Below are positions 46,658-59,127 of a DNA stretch of 64,000 nucleotides, one piece after another. The DNA lies in the NCBI GenBank assembly GCA_958298945.1, contig OY282610.1, forward strand, positions 21,600,233 through 21,664,232. Reading direction: 5' to 3'. Position 1 is the stretch's first letter. Each line of letters starts with the position of its first letter. The translations under genes and the position numbers were made by a program. Source of the stretch: Atherix ibis. Taxonomy: Eukaryota > Arthropoda > Insecta > Diptera > Athericidae. The notes beneath the pieces were generated by a model, which was not told the DNA's origin, did not search any database, and worked only from the letters and a program-made list of their open reading frames with translations.

Positions 46658-47427
46658 AGGCGAATTCGATTGAACTAATTTGGCTACTGCTACTGTTGTG
46701 TAGCTGTAATCATCTACAGTACCTCGAACAAAACAGTAGTATTATAGCAGTAGTTGCACTTCTCCCCTTAGGGTAAGGGGATTGTAGTTTCCGAACTGGC
46801 AATAGATGGCTTAGCGGGTTCGTTGGTTATGTTGAAGCGTCATATTTTTGTTTTTATTGTTTATGTGTGCGTAAACTCAGTTTTTATTGTTTATGTGTGA
46901 ATAAACTCAGTTTTGTTGGTGACTATTGTGAGATTGTATTTTACTGCTGTCAGTGATGTGTTCATTTTATTGAGAGTCTACTGCTTAGTACTGCACTGTA
47001 GCAAAATTATTCGCCCCCGCGGAGGGATGGTATGTAAAGGTTTATTTATCATCCTGAAGACAGCAATGCTGGAAGGGGGCTACAGTTAATATGTGACCGA
47101 AAGTGATATTTTATAGTATTAATATACTATTTATATCACATAATGGTGGTGCATGAACATAATGAAGGGGTGCATATATATATATATATGCACAAAATGA
47201 TGGAAATATGATGGTGGATGAGTACCGAAGAAATAGAGAGTTAGAAAAAGGTCAGCAGGTTACAAGATTGCTGACCATTGCTCACTGAGCGGGGTACAGA
47301 CCTGAAGTACTCTAATAATAAAAGGAAGTACCACGGGAACCGAGTGGCCCGACAGAACGAAGTTCAAACATGAAACAGATCTTTCAGGTTTGGCGTTGAA
47401 GCTGCATTTTGAAAGCATAATATTTGT
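46658..47427 (+). mobile_element. TIR element copy 1 (3' truncated, 770 bp)
   Basis: Starts AGGCGAATTCGATTGAACTA as in the complete copy. It is identical in order through TGGCGTTGAAGCTGCATTTT and breaks off at AATATTTGT, where satellite sequence (CGACCAAAAAATT) resumes. The right 446 bp and terminal repeat are missing. Confidence 0.9.
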
Positions 47428-47709
47428 CGACCAAAAAATTATTTCTTCAACTAACAAAATATTGCAATTTCGACCAAAAATATTTCTATTTCGACAAACA
47501 AAAATTTTCTTATTTTCGATAGAAGAAGCATCTTATTTTAGACCAACAAAATTTCGACCAAACAAAAAACATGTTTTCGACCAACAAAATTTCGACCAAA
47601 AAATTATTTTTTCAACTAACAAAATATTGCAATTTTGACCAAAAAACCTTTTATTTTAGTCCAACAAAATTTCGATCTAAAAAAATATTTATTTGACCAA
47701 GAAAACATT
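47428..47709 (+). repeat. TTCGACCAAAAAAT satellite, segment 2
   Basis: A short stretch of the satellite between element copies 1 and 2, ending in the usual GACCAAGAAAACATT insertion site. Confidence 0.95.
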
Positions 47710-48925
47710 AGGCGAATTCGATTGGACTAATTTTGCTACTGCTACTGTTGTGTAGCTGTAATCATCTACAGTACCTCGAACAAAACAGTAGTATTGTAGC
47801 AGTAGTTGCACTTCTCCCCTTAAGGTAAGGGGATTGTAGTGTCCGAACTGGCAATAGATGGCTTAGCGGGTTCGTTGGTTATGTTGAAGCGTCATATTTT
47901 TGTTTTTATTGTTTATGTGTGCGTAAACTCAGTTTTTATTGTTTATGTGTGAATAAACTCAGTTTTGTTGGTGACTATTGTGAGATTGTATTTTACTGCT
48001 GTCAGTGATGTGTTCATTTTATTGAGAGTCTACTGCTTAGTACTGCACTGTAGCAAAATTATTCGCCCCCGCGGAGGGATGGTATGTAAAGGTTTATTTA
48101 TCATCCTGAAGACAGCAATGCTGGAAGGGGGCTACAGTTAATATGTGACCGAAAGTGATATTTTATAGTATAAATATACTATTTATATCACATAATGGTG
48201 GTGCATGAACATAATGAAGGGGTGCATATATATATATATGCACAAAATGATGGAAATATGGTGGTGGATGAGTACCGAAGAAATAGAGAGTTAGAAAAAG
48301 GTCAGCAGGTTACAAGATTGCTGACCATTGCTCACTGAGCAGGGTACAGACCTGAAGTACTCTAATAATAAAAGGAAGTACCACGGGAACCGAGTGGCCC
48401 GACAGAACGAAGTTCAAAGATGAAATAGATCTTTCAGGTTTGGCGTTGAAGCTGCATTTTGAAAGCATAATATTTGTCTGTATGCTAATGCAATAGTGGA
48501 GTCGAACTTGTTCTGTGGAGTGAATGAATTAGTTTTGTGCCCGGTTATTGGAGAGGTTGCTTATGCATTCACGTGGTGGCTGTGGTTGACACCCATATCG
48601 CGGGTACGATCTACGGATCGCAGAAGGGAGATAACTGGCAAAAGTAGCAATACTTTGCACTTATCTCGGGCGATGTTACTGCTTATGACATCAGAGGTTT
48701 AAGATGGGCCTCGCCAATAGCAATTGGGGTAATCAGCTTGTAAATGATTACTTACTGCTAAACAATTCAATTAATTGATGTACTCTCAGTTATGGTTACG
48801 ATGATTGAGCGGATCTCAATCCCAATGGTCGTGGGCGACCGGTGCTATCTTGTCTTAAGACGCGGCATAGCACCATTAAATATATAGAGACTTCTGTAGC
48901 ACAATTAGTCCAATCGAATTCGCCT
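47710..48925. mobile_element. Complete non-autonomous DNA transposon with TIRs (1216 bp)
   Basis: Begins AGGCGAATTCGATTGGACTA (47710) and ends with the inverse, TAGTCCAATCGAATTCGCCT (48925). The terminal inverted repeat is at least 22 bp. The flanks are ACATT and ATTGTTTAC, and the uninterrupted satellite reads ACATTGTTTAC, so a 3-bp ATT was duplicated. Inside the left end is a subterminal inverted pair CTACTGCTAC/TAGCAGTAG. A palindromic GATATTTTATAGTATAAATATAC...ATATC and a TGCATATATATATATGCA palindrome follow. No transposase frame. The 3-bp duplication would fit PIF/Harbinger-like or other 3-bp families, but the terminal bases do not decide it. Confidence 0.85.
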
Positions 48926-51900
48926 ATTGTTTACTATTTAATTATATCATATTTTCGACCAATAAATTATCGTACTTTCGAACAAAAAAACATCTTAGTT
49001 TTGATAAAAAAAATTTTATTTTCAGCTAACAAAATTTCGACCAAAAAATTATTTCTTTAACTAACAAAATATTGCAATTTCGACCAAAAAATATTTCTAT
49101 TTCGACAAACAAAAATGATCTTATTTTCGATCGAAGAAGCATCTTATTTTAGACCAACAAAATCCGACCAAACAGAAATTATGTTTTCGGCCAACAAAAT
49201 TTCGACCAAAAACTTATTTTTTCAACTAACAAAATATTGCAATTTTGACCAAAAAACATTTTATTTTAGTCCAACAAAATTTCGATCTTAAAAAATATTT
49301 TTTTGACCAAGAAAACATTGTTTACTATTGAATTATGTCATATTTTCGACCAATAAATTATCGTACTTTCGAACAAAAAAACATCTTAGTTTTGATAAAA
49401 AAAATTTTATTTTCAGCTAACAAAATTTCGACCAAAAAATTATTTCTTTAACTAACAAAATATTGCAATTTCGACCAAAAAATATTTCAATTTCGACAAG
49501 CAAAAATTATCTTATTTTCGATCGAAGAAGCATCTTATTTTAGACCAACAAAATCCGACCAAACAGAAAACATGTTTTCGGCCAACAAAATTTCGACCAA
49601 AAAATTATTTCTTCAACTAACAAAATATTTCAATTTCGACAAGCAAAAATTTTCTTATTTTCGATTGAAGAAGCATCTTATTTTAGACCAAACAAAAAAC
49701 ATGTTTTCGACCAACAAAATTTCGACCAAAAAATTATTTTTTCAACTAACAAAATATTGCAATTTTGACCAAAAAACATTTTATTTTAGTCCAACAAAAT
49801 TTCGATCTTAAAAAATATTTTTTTGACCAAGAAAACATTGTTTACTATTGAATTATGTCATATTCTCGACCAATAAATTATCGTATTTTCGAACAAAAAA
49901 ACATCTTAGTTTTGATAAAAAAAATTTTACTTTCAGCCAACAAAATTTCGACCAAAAACTTATTTCTTCAACTAATAAAATATTGCAATTTCGACCAAAA
50001 AGTATTTCAATTTCGACAAACAAAAATTTTCTTATTTTCGATCGAATAAGCATCTTATTTTAGACCAACAAAATTTCGACCAAACAAAAAACATGTTTTT
50101 GACCAACAAAATTTCGACCAAAAAATTATTTTTTCAACTAACAAAATATTGCAATTTTGACCAAAAAACATTTTATTTTAGTCCAACAAAATTTCGATCT
50201 TAAAAAATATTTTTTTGACCAAGAAAACATTGTTTACTATTGAATTATGTCATATTTTCGACCAATAAATTATCGTACTTTCGAACAAAAAAACATCTTA
50301 GTTTTGATAAAAAAAATTTTATTTTCAGCTAACAAAATTTCGACCAAAAAATTATTTCTTTAACTAACAAAATATTGCAATTTCGACCAAAAAATATTTC
50401 TATTTCGACAAACAAAAATGATCTTATTTTCGATCGAAGAAGCATCTTATTTTAGACCAACAAAATCCGACCAAACAGAAATTATGTTTTCGGCCAACAA
50501 AATTTCGACCAAAAACTTATTTCTTCAACTAATAAAATATTGCAATTTCGACCAAAAAATATTTCAATTTCGACAAGCAAAAATTTTCTTATTTTCGATC
50601 GAAGAAGCATCTTATTTTAGACCAACAAAATCCGACCAAACAGAAAACATGTTTTCGGCCAACAAAATTTCGACCAAAAAATTATTTCTTCAACTAACAA
50701 AATATTGCAATTTCGACCAAAAAATATTTCAATTTCGACAAGCAAAAATTTTCTTATTTTCGATCGAAGAAGCATCTTATTTTAGACCAAACAAAAAACA
50801 TGTTTTCGACCAACAAAATTTCGACCAAAAAATTATTTTTTCAACTAACAAAATATTGCAATATTGACCAAAAAACATTTTATTTTAGTCCAACAAAATT
50901 TCGATCTTAAAAAATATTTTTTTGACCAAGAAAACATTGTTTACTATTGAATTATGTCATATTTTCGACCAATAAATTATCGTACTTTCGAACAAAAAAA
51001 CATCTTAGTTTTGATAAAAAAAATTTTATTTTCAGCTAACAAAATTTCGACCAAAAAATTATTTCTTTAACTAACAAAATATTGCAATTTCGACCAAAAA
51101 ATATTTCTATTTCGACAAACAAAAATGATCTTATTTTCGATCGAAGAAGCATCTTATTTTAGACCAACAAAATCCGACCAAACAGAAATTATGTTTTCGG
51201 CCAACAAAATTTCGACCAAAAACTTATTTCTTCAACTAATAAAATATTGCAATTTCGACCAAAAAATATTTCAATTTCGACAAGCAAAAATTATCTTATT
51301 TTCGATCGAAGAAGCATCTTATTTTAGACCAACAAAATCCGACCAAACAGAAAACATGTTTTCGGCCAACAAAATTTCGACCAAAAACTTATTTCTTCAA
51401 CTAATAAAATATTGCAATTTCGACCAAAAAATATTTCAATTTCGACAAGCAAAAATTATCTTATTTTCGATCGAAGAAGCATCTTATTTTAGACCAATCA
51501 AAAAACATGTTTTCGACCAACAAAATTTCGACAAAAAAATTATTTTTTCAACTAACAAAATATTGCAATATTGACCAAAAAACATTTTATTTTAGTCCAA
51601 CAAAATTTCGATCAAAAAAAATATTTGTTCGACCAAGAAAACATTGTTTACTATTTAATTATGTCATATTTTCGACCAATAAATTATCGTATTTTCGAAC
51701 AAAAAAACATCTTAGTTTTGATAAAAAAAATTTTATTTTCAGCCAACAAAATTTCGACCAAAAACTTATTTCTTCAACTAATAAAATATTGCAATTTCGA
51801 CCAAAAAATATTTCAATTTCGACAAGCAAAAATTATCTTATTTTCGATCGAAGAAGCATCTTATTTTAGACCAAACAAAAAACATGTTTTCGACCAACAA

Positions 51901-53810
51901 AATTTCGACCAAAAAATTATTTTTCCAACTAACAAAATATTGCAATTTTGACCAAAAAACATTTTATTTTAGTCCAACAAAATTTCGATCTTAAAAAATA
52001 TTTTTTTGACCAAGAAAACATTGTTTACTATTGAATTATGTCATATTTTCGACCAATAAATTATCGTACTTTCGAACAAAAAAACATCTTAGTTTTGATA
52101 AAAAAAATTTTATTTTCAGCTAACAAAATTTCGACCAAAAAATTATTTCTTTAACTAACAAAATATTGCAATTTCGACCAAAAAATATTTCTATTTCGAC
52201 AAACAAAAATGATCTTATTTTCGATCGAAGAAGCATCTTATTTTAGACCAACAAAATCCGACCAAACAGAAATTATGTTTTCGGCCAACAAAATTTCGAC
52301 CAAAAACTTATTTCTTCAACTAATAAAATATTGCAATTTCGACCAAAAAATATTTCAATTTCGACAAGCAAAAATTATCTTATTTTCGATCGAAGAAGCA
52401 TCTTATTTTAGACCAACAAAATCCGACCAAACAGAAAACATGTTTTCGGCCAACAAAATTTCGACCAAAAACTTATTTCTTCAACTAATAAAATATTGCA
52501 ATTTCGACCAAAAAATATTTCAATTTCGACAAGCAAAAATTATCTTATTTTCGATCGAAGAAGCATCTTATTTTAGACCAATCAAAAAACATGTTTTCGA
52601 CCAACAAAATTTCGACAAAAAAATTATTTTTTCAACTAACAAAATATTGCAATATTGACCAAAAAACATTTTATTTTAGTCCAACAAAATTTCGATCAAA
52701 AAAAATATTTGTTCGACCAAGAAAACATTGTTTACTATTTAATTATGTCATATTTTCGACCAATAAATTATCGTATTTTCGAACAAAAAAACATCTTAGT
52801 TTTGATAAAAAAAATTTTATTTTCAGCCAACAAAATTTCGACCAAAAACTTATTTCTTCAACTAATAAAATATTGCAATTTCGACCAAAAAGTATTTCAA
52901 TTTCGACAAACAAAAATTTTCTTATTTTCGATCGAAGAAGCATCTTATTTTAGACCAACAAAATTTCGACCAAACAAAAAACATGTTTTCGACCAACAAA
53001 ATTTCGACCAAAAAATTATTTTGCCAACTAACAAAATATTGCAATTTTTACCAAAAACATTTTATTTTAGTCCAACAAAATTTCGTTCTTAAAAAATATT
53101 TATTTGACATTGCTTACAATTGAATTATGTCATATTTTCGACCAATAAATTATCGTATTTTCGAACAAAAAAACATCTTAGTTTTGATAAAATAAATTTT
53201 ATTTTCAGCTAACAAAATTTCGACCAAAAAATTATTTCTTTAACTAACAAAATATTGCAATTTCGACCAAAAAATATTTCTATTTCGACAAACAAAAATG
53301 ATCTTATTTTCGATCGAAGAAGCATCTTATTTTAGATCAACAAAATTTCGACCAAACAAAAAACATGTTTTCGACCAACAAAATTTCGACCAAAAAAATA
53401 TTTTTTCAACTAACAAAATATTGCAATTTTGACCAAAAAACATTTTATTTTAGTCCAACAAAATTTCGATCAAAAAAAATAAAAATTAGTTTTGATAAAA
53501 AAAATTTTATTTTCAGCCAACAAAATTTCGACCAAAAACTTATTTCTTCAACTAATAAAATATTGCAATTTCGACCAAAAAGTATTTCAATTTCGACAAG
53601 CAAAAATTATCTTATTTTCGATCGAAGAAGCATCTTATTTTAGACCAACAAAATTTCGACCAAACAAAACCCATGTTTCCAGCCAACAAAATTTCGACCA
53701 AAAAATTATTTTTCCAACTAACAAAATATTGCAATTTTGACCAAAAAACATTTTATTTTAGTCCAACAAAATTTCGATCTAAAAAATATTTTTTTGACCA
53801 AGAAAACATT
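48926..53810 (+). repeat. TTCGACCAAAAAAT satellite, main segment 3
   Basis: About 4.9 kb of the satellite. The TTAGTTTTGATAAAA landmark recurs with spacings near 380-390 and 709 bp. The block around 51005-51710 is repeated almost exactly 1084 bp later. Nested duplications therefore built the array. Minus-strand frames are also open by composition. Confidence 0.97.
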
Positions 53811-54580
53811 AGGCGAATTCGATTGAACTAATTTGGCTACTGCTACTGTTGTGTAGCTGTAATCATCTACAGTACCTCGAACAAAACAGTAGTATTATAG
53901 CAGTAGTTGCACTTCTCCCCTTAGGGTAAGGGGATTGTAGTTTCCGAACTGGCAATAGATGGCTTAGCGGGTTCGTTGGTTATGTTGAAGCGTCATATTT
54001 TTGTTTTTATTGTTTATGTGTGCGTAAACTCAGTTTTTATTGTTTATGTGTGAATAAACTCAGTTTTGTTGGTGACTATTGTGAGATTGTATTTTACTGC
54101 TGTCAGTGATGTGTTCATTTTATTGAGAGTCTACTGCTAAGTACTGCACTGTAGCAAAATTATTCGCCCCCGCGGAGGGATGGTATGTAAAGGTTTATTT
54201 ATCATCCTGAAGACAGCAATGCTGGAAGGGGGCTACAGTTAATATGTGACCGAAAGTGATATTTTATAGTATTAATATACTATTTATATCACATAATGGT
54301 GGTGCATGAACATAATGAAGGGGTGCATATATATATATATATGCACAAAATGATGGAAATATGATGGTGGATGAGTACCGAAGAAATAGAGAGTTAGAAA
54401 AAGGTCAGCAGGTTACAAGATTGCTGACCATTGCTCACTGAGCGGGGTACAGACCTGAAGTACTCTAATAATAAAAGGAAGTACCACGGGAACCGAGTGG
54501 CCCGACAGAACGAAGTTCAAACATGAAACAGATCTTTCAGGTTTGGCGTTGAAGCTGCATTTTGAAAGCATAATATTTGT
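53811..54580 (+). mobile_element. TIR element copy 3 (3' truncated, 770 bp)
   Basis: Matches copy 1 at a constant offset of 7153 bp, including the same truncation point at AATATTTGT|CGACC and the same flanking satellite. It is thus part of a larger segmental duplication, not a new insertion. It differs by single bases (GCTAAGTACTG for GCTTAGTACTG). Confidence 0.92.
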
Positions 54581-55245
54581 CGACCAAAAAATTATTTCTT
54601 CAACTAACAAAATATTGCAATTTCGACCAAAAATATTTCTATTTCGACAAACAAAAATTTTCTTATTTTCGATAGAAGAAGCATCTTATTTTAGACCAAC
54701 AAAATTTCGACCAAACAAAAAACATATTTTCGACCAAAAAAATATTTTTTCAACTAACAAAATATTGCAATTTTGACCAGAAAACCTTTTATTTTAGTCC
54801 AACAAAATTTCGATCAAAAAAAATATTTGTTCGACCAAGAAAACATTGTTTACTATTTAATTATGTCATATTTTCGACCAATAAATTATCGTATTTTCGA
54901 ACAAGAAAACATCTTAGTTTTGATAAAAAAAATTTTATTTTCAGCCAACAAAATTTCGACCAAAAAATGATTTCTTCAACTAACAAAATATTGCAATATC
55001 GACCAAAAAATATTTCAATTTCGACAAGCAAAAATTATCTTATTTTCGATCGAAGAAGCATCTTATTTTAGACCAACAAAATTTCGACCAAACAAAAACC
55101 ATGTTTTCAGCCAACAAAATTTCGACCAAAAAATTATTTTTTCAACTAACAAAATCTTCTTAGTTTCGATGGAAAACATTTTATTTTCGACCAAAAAAAT
55201 TTCGATAAAAAAAATATTCGACCAAGAGAACATTTTTTTTTCGAC
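54581..55245 (+). repeat. TTCGACCAAAAAAT satellite, segment 4 (right end)
   Basis: Continues the array after element copy 3 and becomes degenerate after about 55150. Ends near TTCGACCAATTTTATTATGT. Confidence 0.95.
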
Positions 55246-56560
55246 CAATTTTATTATGTTTGTACATATGTACAATTTTTAGTAGTTCTACTCTTAAATC
55301 AAAATTAAAACAGACAAAACTTAACCATTAAAAAAAGTAAAGTAAAGATCCGAAATTGTGCGCATGTTTTTATGTGAATAATTTTGCGTTCTCATTCAAG
55401 TTTCGCTCAATAGCAAAAAAAAATCCAATGAAAACAGAAGGAAAAAGTAGGCACGGAGTCGCAGGAGGCTTACGCGAATATATTTTAGTTTCTTTCATAA
55501 ATTTCTATCTTACAAAAAATACTTTAAATTTTACACCGGATAGCATCATCAACAATGACTTTCTTATTTAAAGCGTTTTAATTTCAAACGTCGCCATAAT
55601 CAGTCAGTATTACAAGCGATGGATGACAAGCAATACGTGTGGGCAATTTATTTTCAATCATTTTCCATATTATGCAAATAAGTGTAATTAAATTTATGAG
55701 CTAATTTTTATGTCTATAATTTTCTATAAACAAATAAAAAAAAACTAATCGTAAACTCCATTCAGAATCGTATTTATTTTGAAGAGAAGAGAAAATACTT
55801 TCTTAAAAGAAATAATTAACAAACAAAAAAACGTTACCACAGCAAAAGAAAAATATCAAAATTGTTCTTTGCATTTTCACCTCAAAAAAACAATAAAAAT
55901 CGTAACACCAGCAATTGAGGCACTATAAAAAATGACAGTAAAGGTAAAAATTGACATGCTCATTGCACATGTCCAGACTTACGAAAATTACCTCACATTT
56001 ATTCGAATATGTCTTATATTCGGAAAATATATCAATTTCGTTACCATACAAATGTGGTAAGTACCTCGAGAAATATGAAGATATCCAGCCACTTCTTCAA
56101 CAACGTTTGCGTTACAATTAAGGTGGGTATGCACGTGGAAATAATGAATACTGACTTTTATACTAAATTGGGTCTACCCTTGAACTTTATGGTAAAATGG
56201 GAAGTCTACATAAAACGTGTGACATAAGCGTAAGTTGGTGTATGGAAATGCATGGATTGATGTATGCCTGAGAGAACATCTACAAGTAGGTTGACATACA
56301 ATTAGCTTCTGTTTTGTAATTATTCGTATTTTTACGTTTATTTCAAATTCAGTATAAATAAATTTATTTATTCGCGAAAAAGCAGATCTTATTGCGAAAT
56401 CGCTAATAGTTAAAAAATAAGAAATCTGAAAGGAAATTTGTTCTATTCCAAGTTAAAAAAAAACAGCTAAACTTTGAGGCTTAAGCAAACTTACCAAATA
56501 AACTATAAACACTTTTTGTTTTTACAACCGTTCATCCCTCAATGGTGCCGAGAGCACTTC
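55246..56560. other. Intergenic, no gene supported
   Basis: Contains GC-moderate short stretches and small open frames, such as 56009-56227, without recognised motifs. Confidence 0.4.
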
Positions 56561-56561
56561 A

Positions 56562-56835
56562 TCAACCTAAGCATAAGGGAAAAGCCACTTAGGCCAAAGG
56601 CAAACGTAAAAAAGAAGCTTCTGAAATTTACTGAGGAGCATATAAATTTATTAAATTTAATATTTTTTGATAGTGTAGAAAACTGTTGTTGATTTGAATA
56701 AGACCTGGAGAAGCGTTATTGCCTTTAAATCTCCATTCGACAACTAAGCTGTGATATGGTGTGGGGTTGTATGGCGGCATCAGAAATGGCGAATTTAAAG
56801 ATTGCTGAAAAATTGGGCTTAGCAAATATACTTAG
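56562..56835 (+). pseudogene. Tc1-type transposase relic
   Basis: In + frames it reads REKPLRPKANVKKKLLKFTE then EHINL, like the xKPLLTxKxxKxRLxFAxEH linker of Tc1 transposases. About 100 bp later it reads MVWGCMAASEMANLKIAEKL, matching the (V)MVWGCxSxxGxGxL block that follows the second catalytic region. The piece between is shortened and the frame broken. No inverted repeats were located. A CTT tract interrupts or ends the element at about 56838. Confidence 0.75.
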
Positions 56836-56837
56836 GC

Positions 56838-57273
56838 CTTTTTCGTCTTCTTCTTCTTCTTCTTCTTCTTCTTCTTTTTCTTCTTCTTCTTCTTCTTCTT
56901 CTTGTTCTTCCTATTCTTCTTCTTCTTCTTGTTCTTCTTCTTCTTGTTCTTCCTCTTCTTCTTGTTCTTCCTATTCTTTTTCTTCCTCTTCTTTTTTTCC
57001 TTCTTCCTCTTTGCTTCTTCTTCTTCTTCTTCTTCTTCTTCTTCTTCTTCTTCTTCTTCTTCTTCTTCTTGTTCTTCTTCTTCTTGTTCTTCCTCTTATT
57101 TTTCTTTTTCTTTTTCTTTTTCTTTTTCTTCTTCCTCTTCCTCTTCTTCTTCTTTTTCTTCTTCTTCTTCTTCTTCTTCCTCCTCTTCTTCGTCTTTTTC
57201 TTCTGCCTCTTTTTCTTCTTCCTCTTTTTCTTCTTCCTCTTCTTTTTCTTCCTCTTCTTCTTCTTCTTCTTCG
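56838..57273 (+). repeat. CTT/TTC polypyrimidine tract, about 435 bp
   Basis: Almost pure pyrimidine on + (TTC repeats with TTG, CCT and TTTTC variants), pure purine on -. Only a few breaks such as TTGCTTC and TTCGTC. Long poly-Ser, poly-Leu and poly-Phe (or Lys/Arg) frames here are compositional. Such mirror-type tracts can form triplex (H-) DNA. Confidence 0.97.
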
Positions 57274-59127
57274 AAAGTCTATGGCCACAATTAAGGTGGA
57301 GGCTAAGACAACACGATATAAGCAATAAATTCGGACTGAAGGAATTACCAAAAATTACTCTGGAATATACAAACAAATTAAATAGAGTTAAGGCCAAGAA
57401 GACTGTCTTCTTATGGTATTCCAAGAAAAATTTATAAAATTTCTAGACGGTGTTGTACCTCAAAATAATAAGGCTTTATCAGTAGAGTTGACAAATTGTC
57501 ATCGACAACTATTTAGATTACTTAATACCGTAAGTCCAAATTGGTTGAAAAATTTTACAACCAATTTGGACTTATGGTATTCAACCTTTTGGGTTTCTAT
57601 TAAGCATTCTAATTTTTTCAATCCAAAATCCTTTGAAAAATCCACTTCTGGTTATGTATCGTGACTTAAATATTTCCTTTGTTCAAGATTTATGTATATT
57701 TTTGTTAAAAAAGAGTTTTATTCCCAATCAGCCTACCACAAAATATTCTTGTTTAAAATTGTTAACTCTTAATTTCCACATAATCATTAATCGGCGTTCA
57801 AAGTGGAATTGGTTTTAGTTCTTAAAATTTAGCGACACTTGGACGTCTGCGTATAGTAATACCGCAGTTTTGAGCTCGAATCCAGCTAGCGGCATAATCG
57901 GAAGACACGCTTTAGTTGTCGCCAAATGGCCTGATTAACGTGGGCGCTAAGAAATTACATTTCCGTATAAAAGTGATCACTTTTAATTTTTTTTATAGTC
58001 TAATATTAATAATGACCAATGATCAAAAAGTCCCCCCCAACAAGATGTAACAGACTCTGTACTATTGTGCTTGGTTAGCTTCAAAATTTGGACAACTTTT
58101 CCTTTGTCAGCTAATAATGCTTTGCAACAAATTAGAGAAAATATTCCGGACGTTTAAATTTTTTGTAGAGCGCTCTGTAATATTTTGGCAGATATCGAAG
58201 AGCAGAGAACAATGCACTTGAGCAGATACAGAGCAGCGTTTAAAATTGGAGCCGATTGCATGATGCTGTAGATCAACATGTGACGATAGTGACAGAAAAC
58301 ATCACATACGGCAGTCAACAAGAAGTCTAAAATATTGCATAGTACCAAAAAACATGGCTTTTTATTACGAAGCACGTAGAAAATGAGAATACTTTATAGC
58401 GCTGCAGTAGAATGTGCAGCCTTATAGAAGAAACTAAAATTACTGAGAATATTGCGTCATTTTATAGTAAAACGCCGAAGATCGTGTAACGCTCCAGGAC
58501 AATACTAAAACCTATGGAAAATTGCATAACGCTGCAGAATAACGTGGAAAAGTAGAGAAGAAAGGCAAACACTGTGGGAAATTGTGAGGCATTAAAAAGG
58601 AATTGTAAGATTGAGGTTAGTTGAGAATTGCGTTCACCGCTGCGTGTAGTTGACAACTAAAATGATGATTGTTCATGTCAAAATGTTTGAATAACTTTAT
58701 TGAATTTCTATAGTATCGGTCAGAAAAAAAATGATTTAATTTTTTTTTGGGAAAATAGTATAGATGGCTAAAGTTCTGACTATAGAACCCCTTGACATCC
58801 CTCTACATAAAATTCTGTCCATTTATTTATAAAATACATTCGTACGATCGGACACACTTGCAAAATTACAGACTTTTTTTTATGATTAAAAACACTTCTT
58901 ATTATTTATTTTACATTATTAAATAAAACTATTTACGAAAATTGATAAATTTATACATACTTGTTCGAAACTATAGTAGATATTTAAGAAAAAGATATGT
59001 ATTTGCATTAATCAACTTATCAAAATTGGTCAAAATTTAAAATGTCAACTTAACTTAAATATGCAGTGTAAAATATCGAAATAGCGTGTAGACATCGTGT
59101 AATTAGCAGTAAAACAACATGGAACAG
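57274..59127. other. Intergenic with a hairpin; no gene supported
   Basis: 57300-57660 has a moderately coding-like + frame (QEKFIKFLDGVVPQNNKALS, ELTNCHRQLFRLLN) with no recognised family. 58150-58660 is a stretch with loosely repeated ATTGCATAACGCTGCAG-like words, possibly an old degenerate repeat. Confidence 0.4.
57526..57579. repeat. 22-bp hairpin
   Basis: TACCGTAAGTCCAAATTGGTTG (left arm) and its reverse complement on the right differ at one base. The loop is AAAAATTTTA (10 bases). Position and symmetry are exact. It could be a transposon-derived palindrome or a structured RNA. Confidence 0.9.

Noticed and set aside
45698..54970. Many + strand open frames of 60-149 aa with repeated words such as FSIEEASYFRPTK and NKISTKK
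   Set aside because: They are translations of the satellite. The same DNA is open in two + frames and partly on the minus strand, the frames break at unit junctions, and no promoter or splice pattern supports expression.
56756..57437. Open frames rich in Ser, Leu, Phe on + and Lys/Arg on - over the CTT tract
   Set aside because: Pure consequence of a pyrimidine-only sequence. All frames are open, so none is informative.
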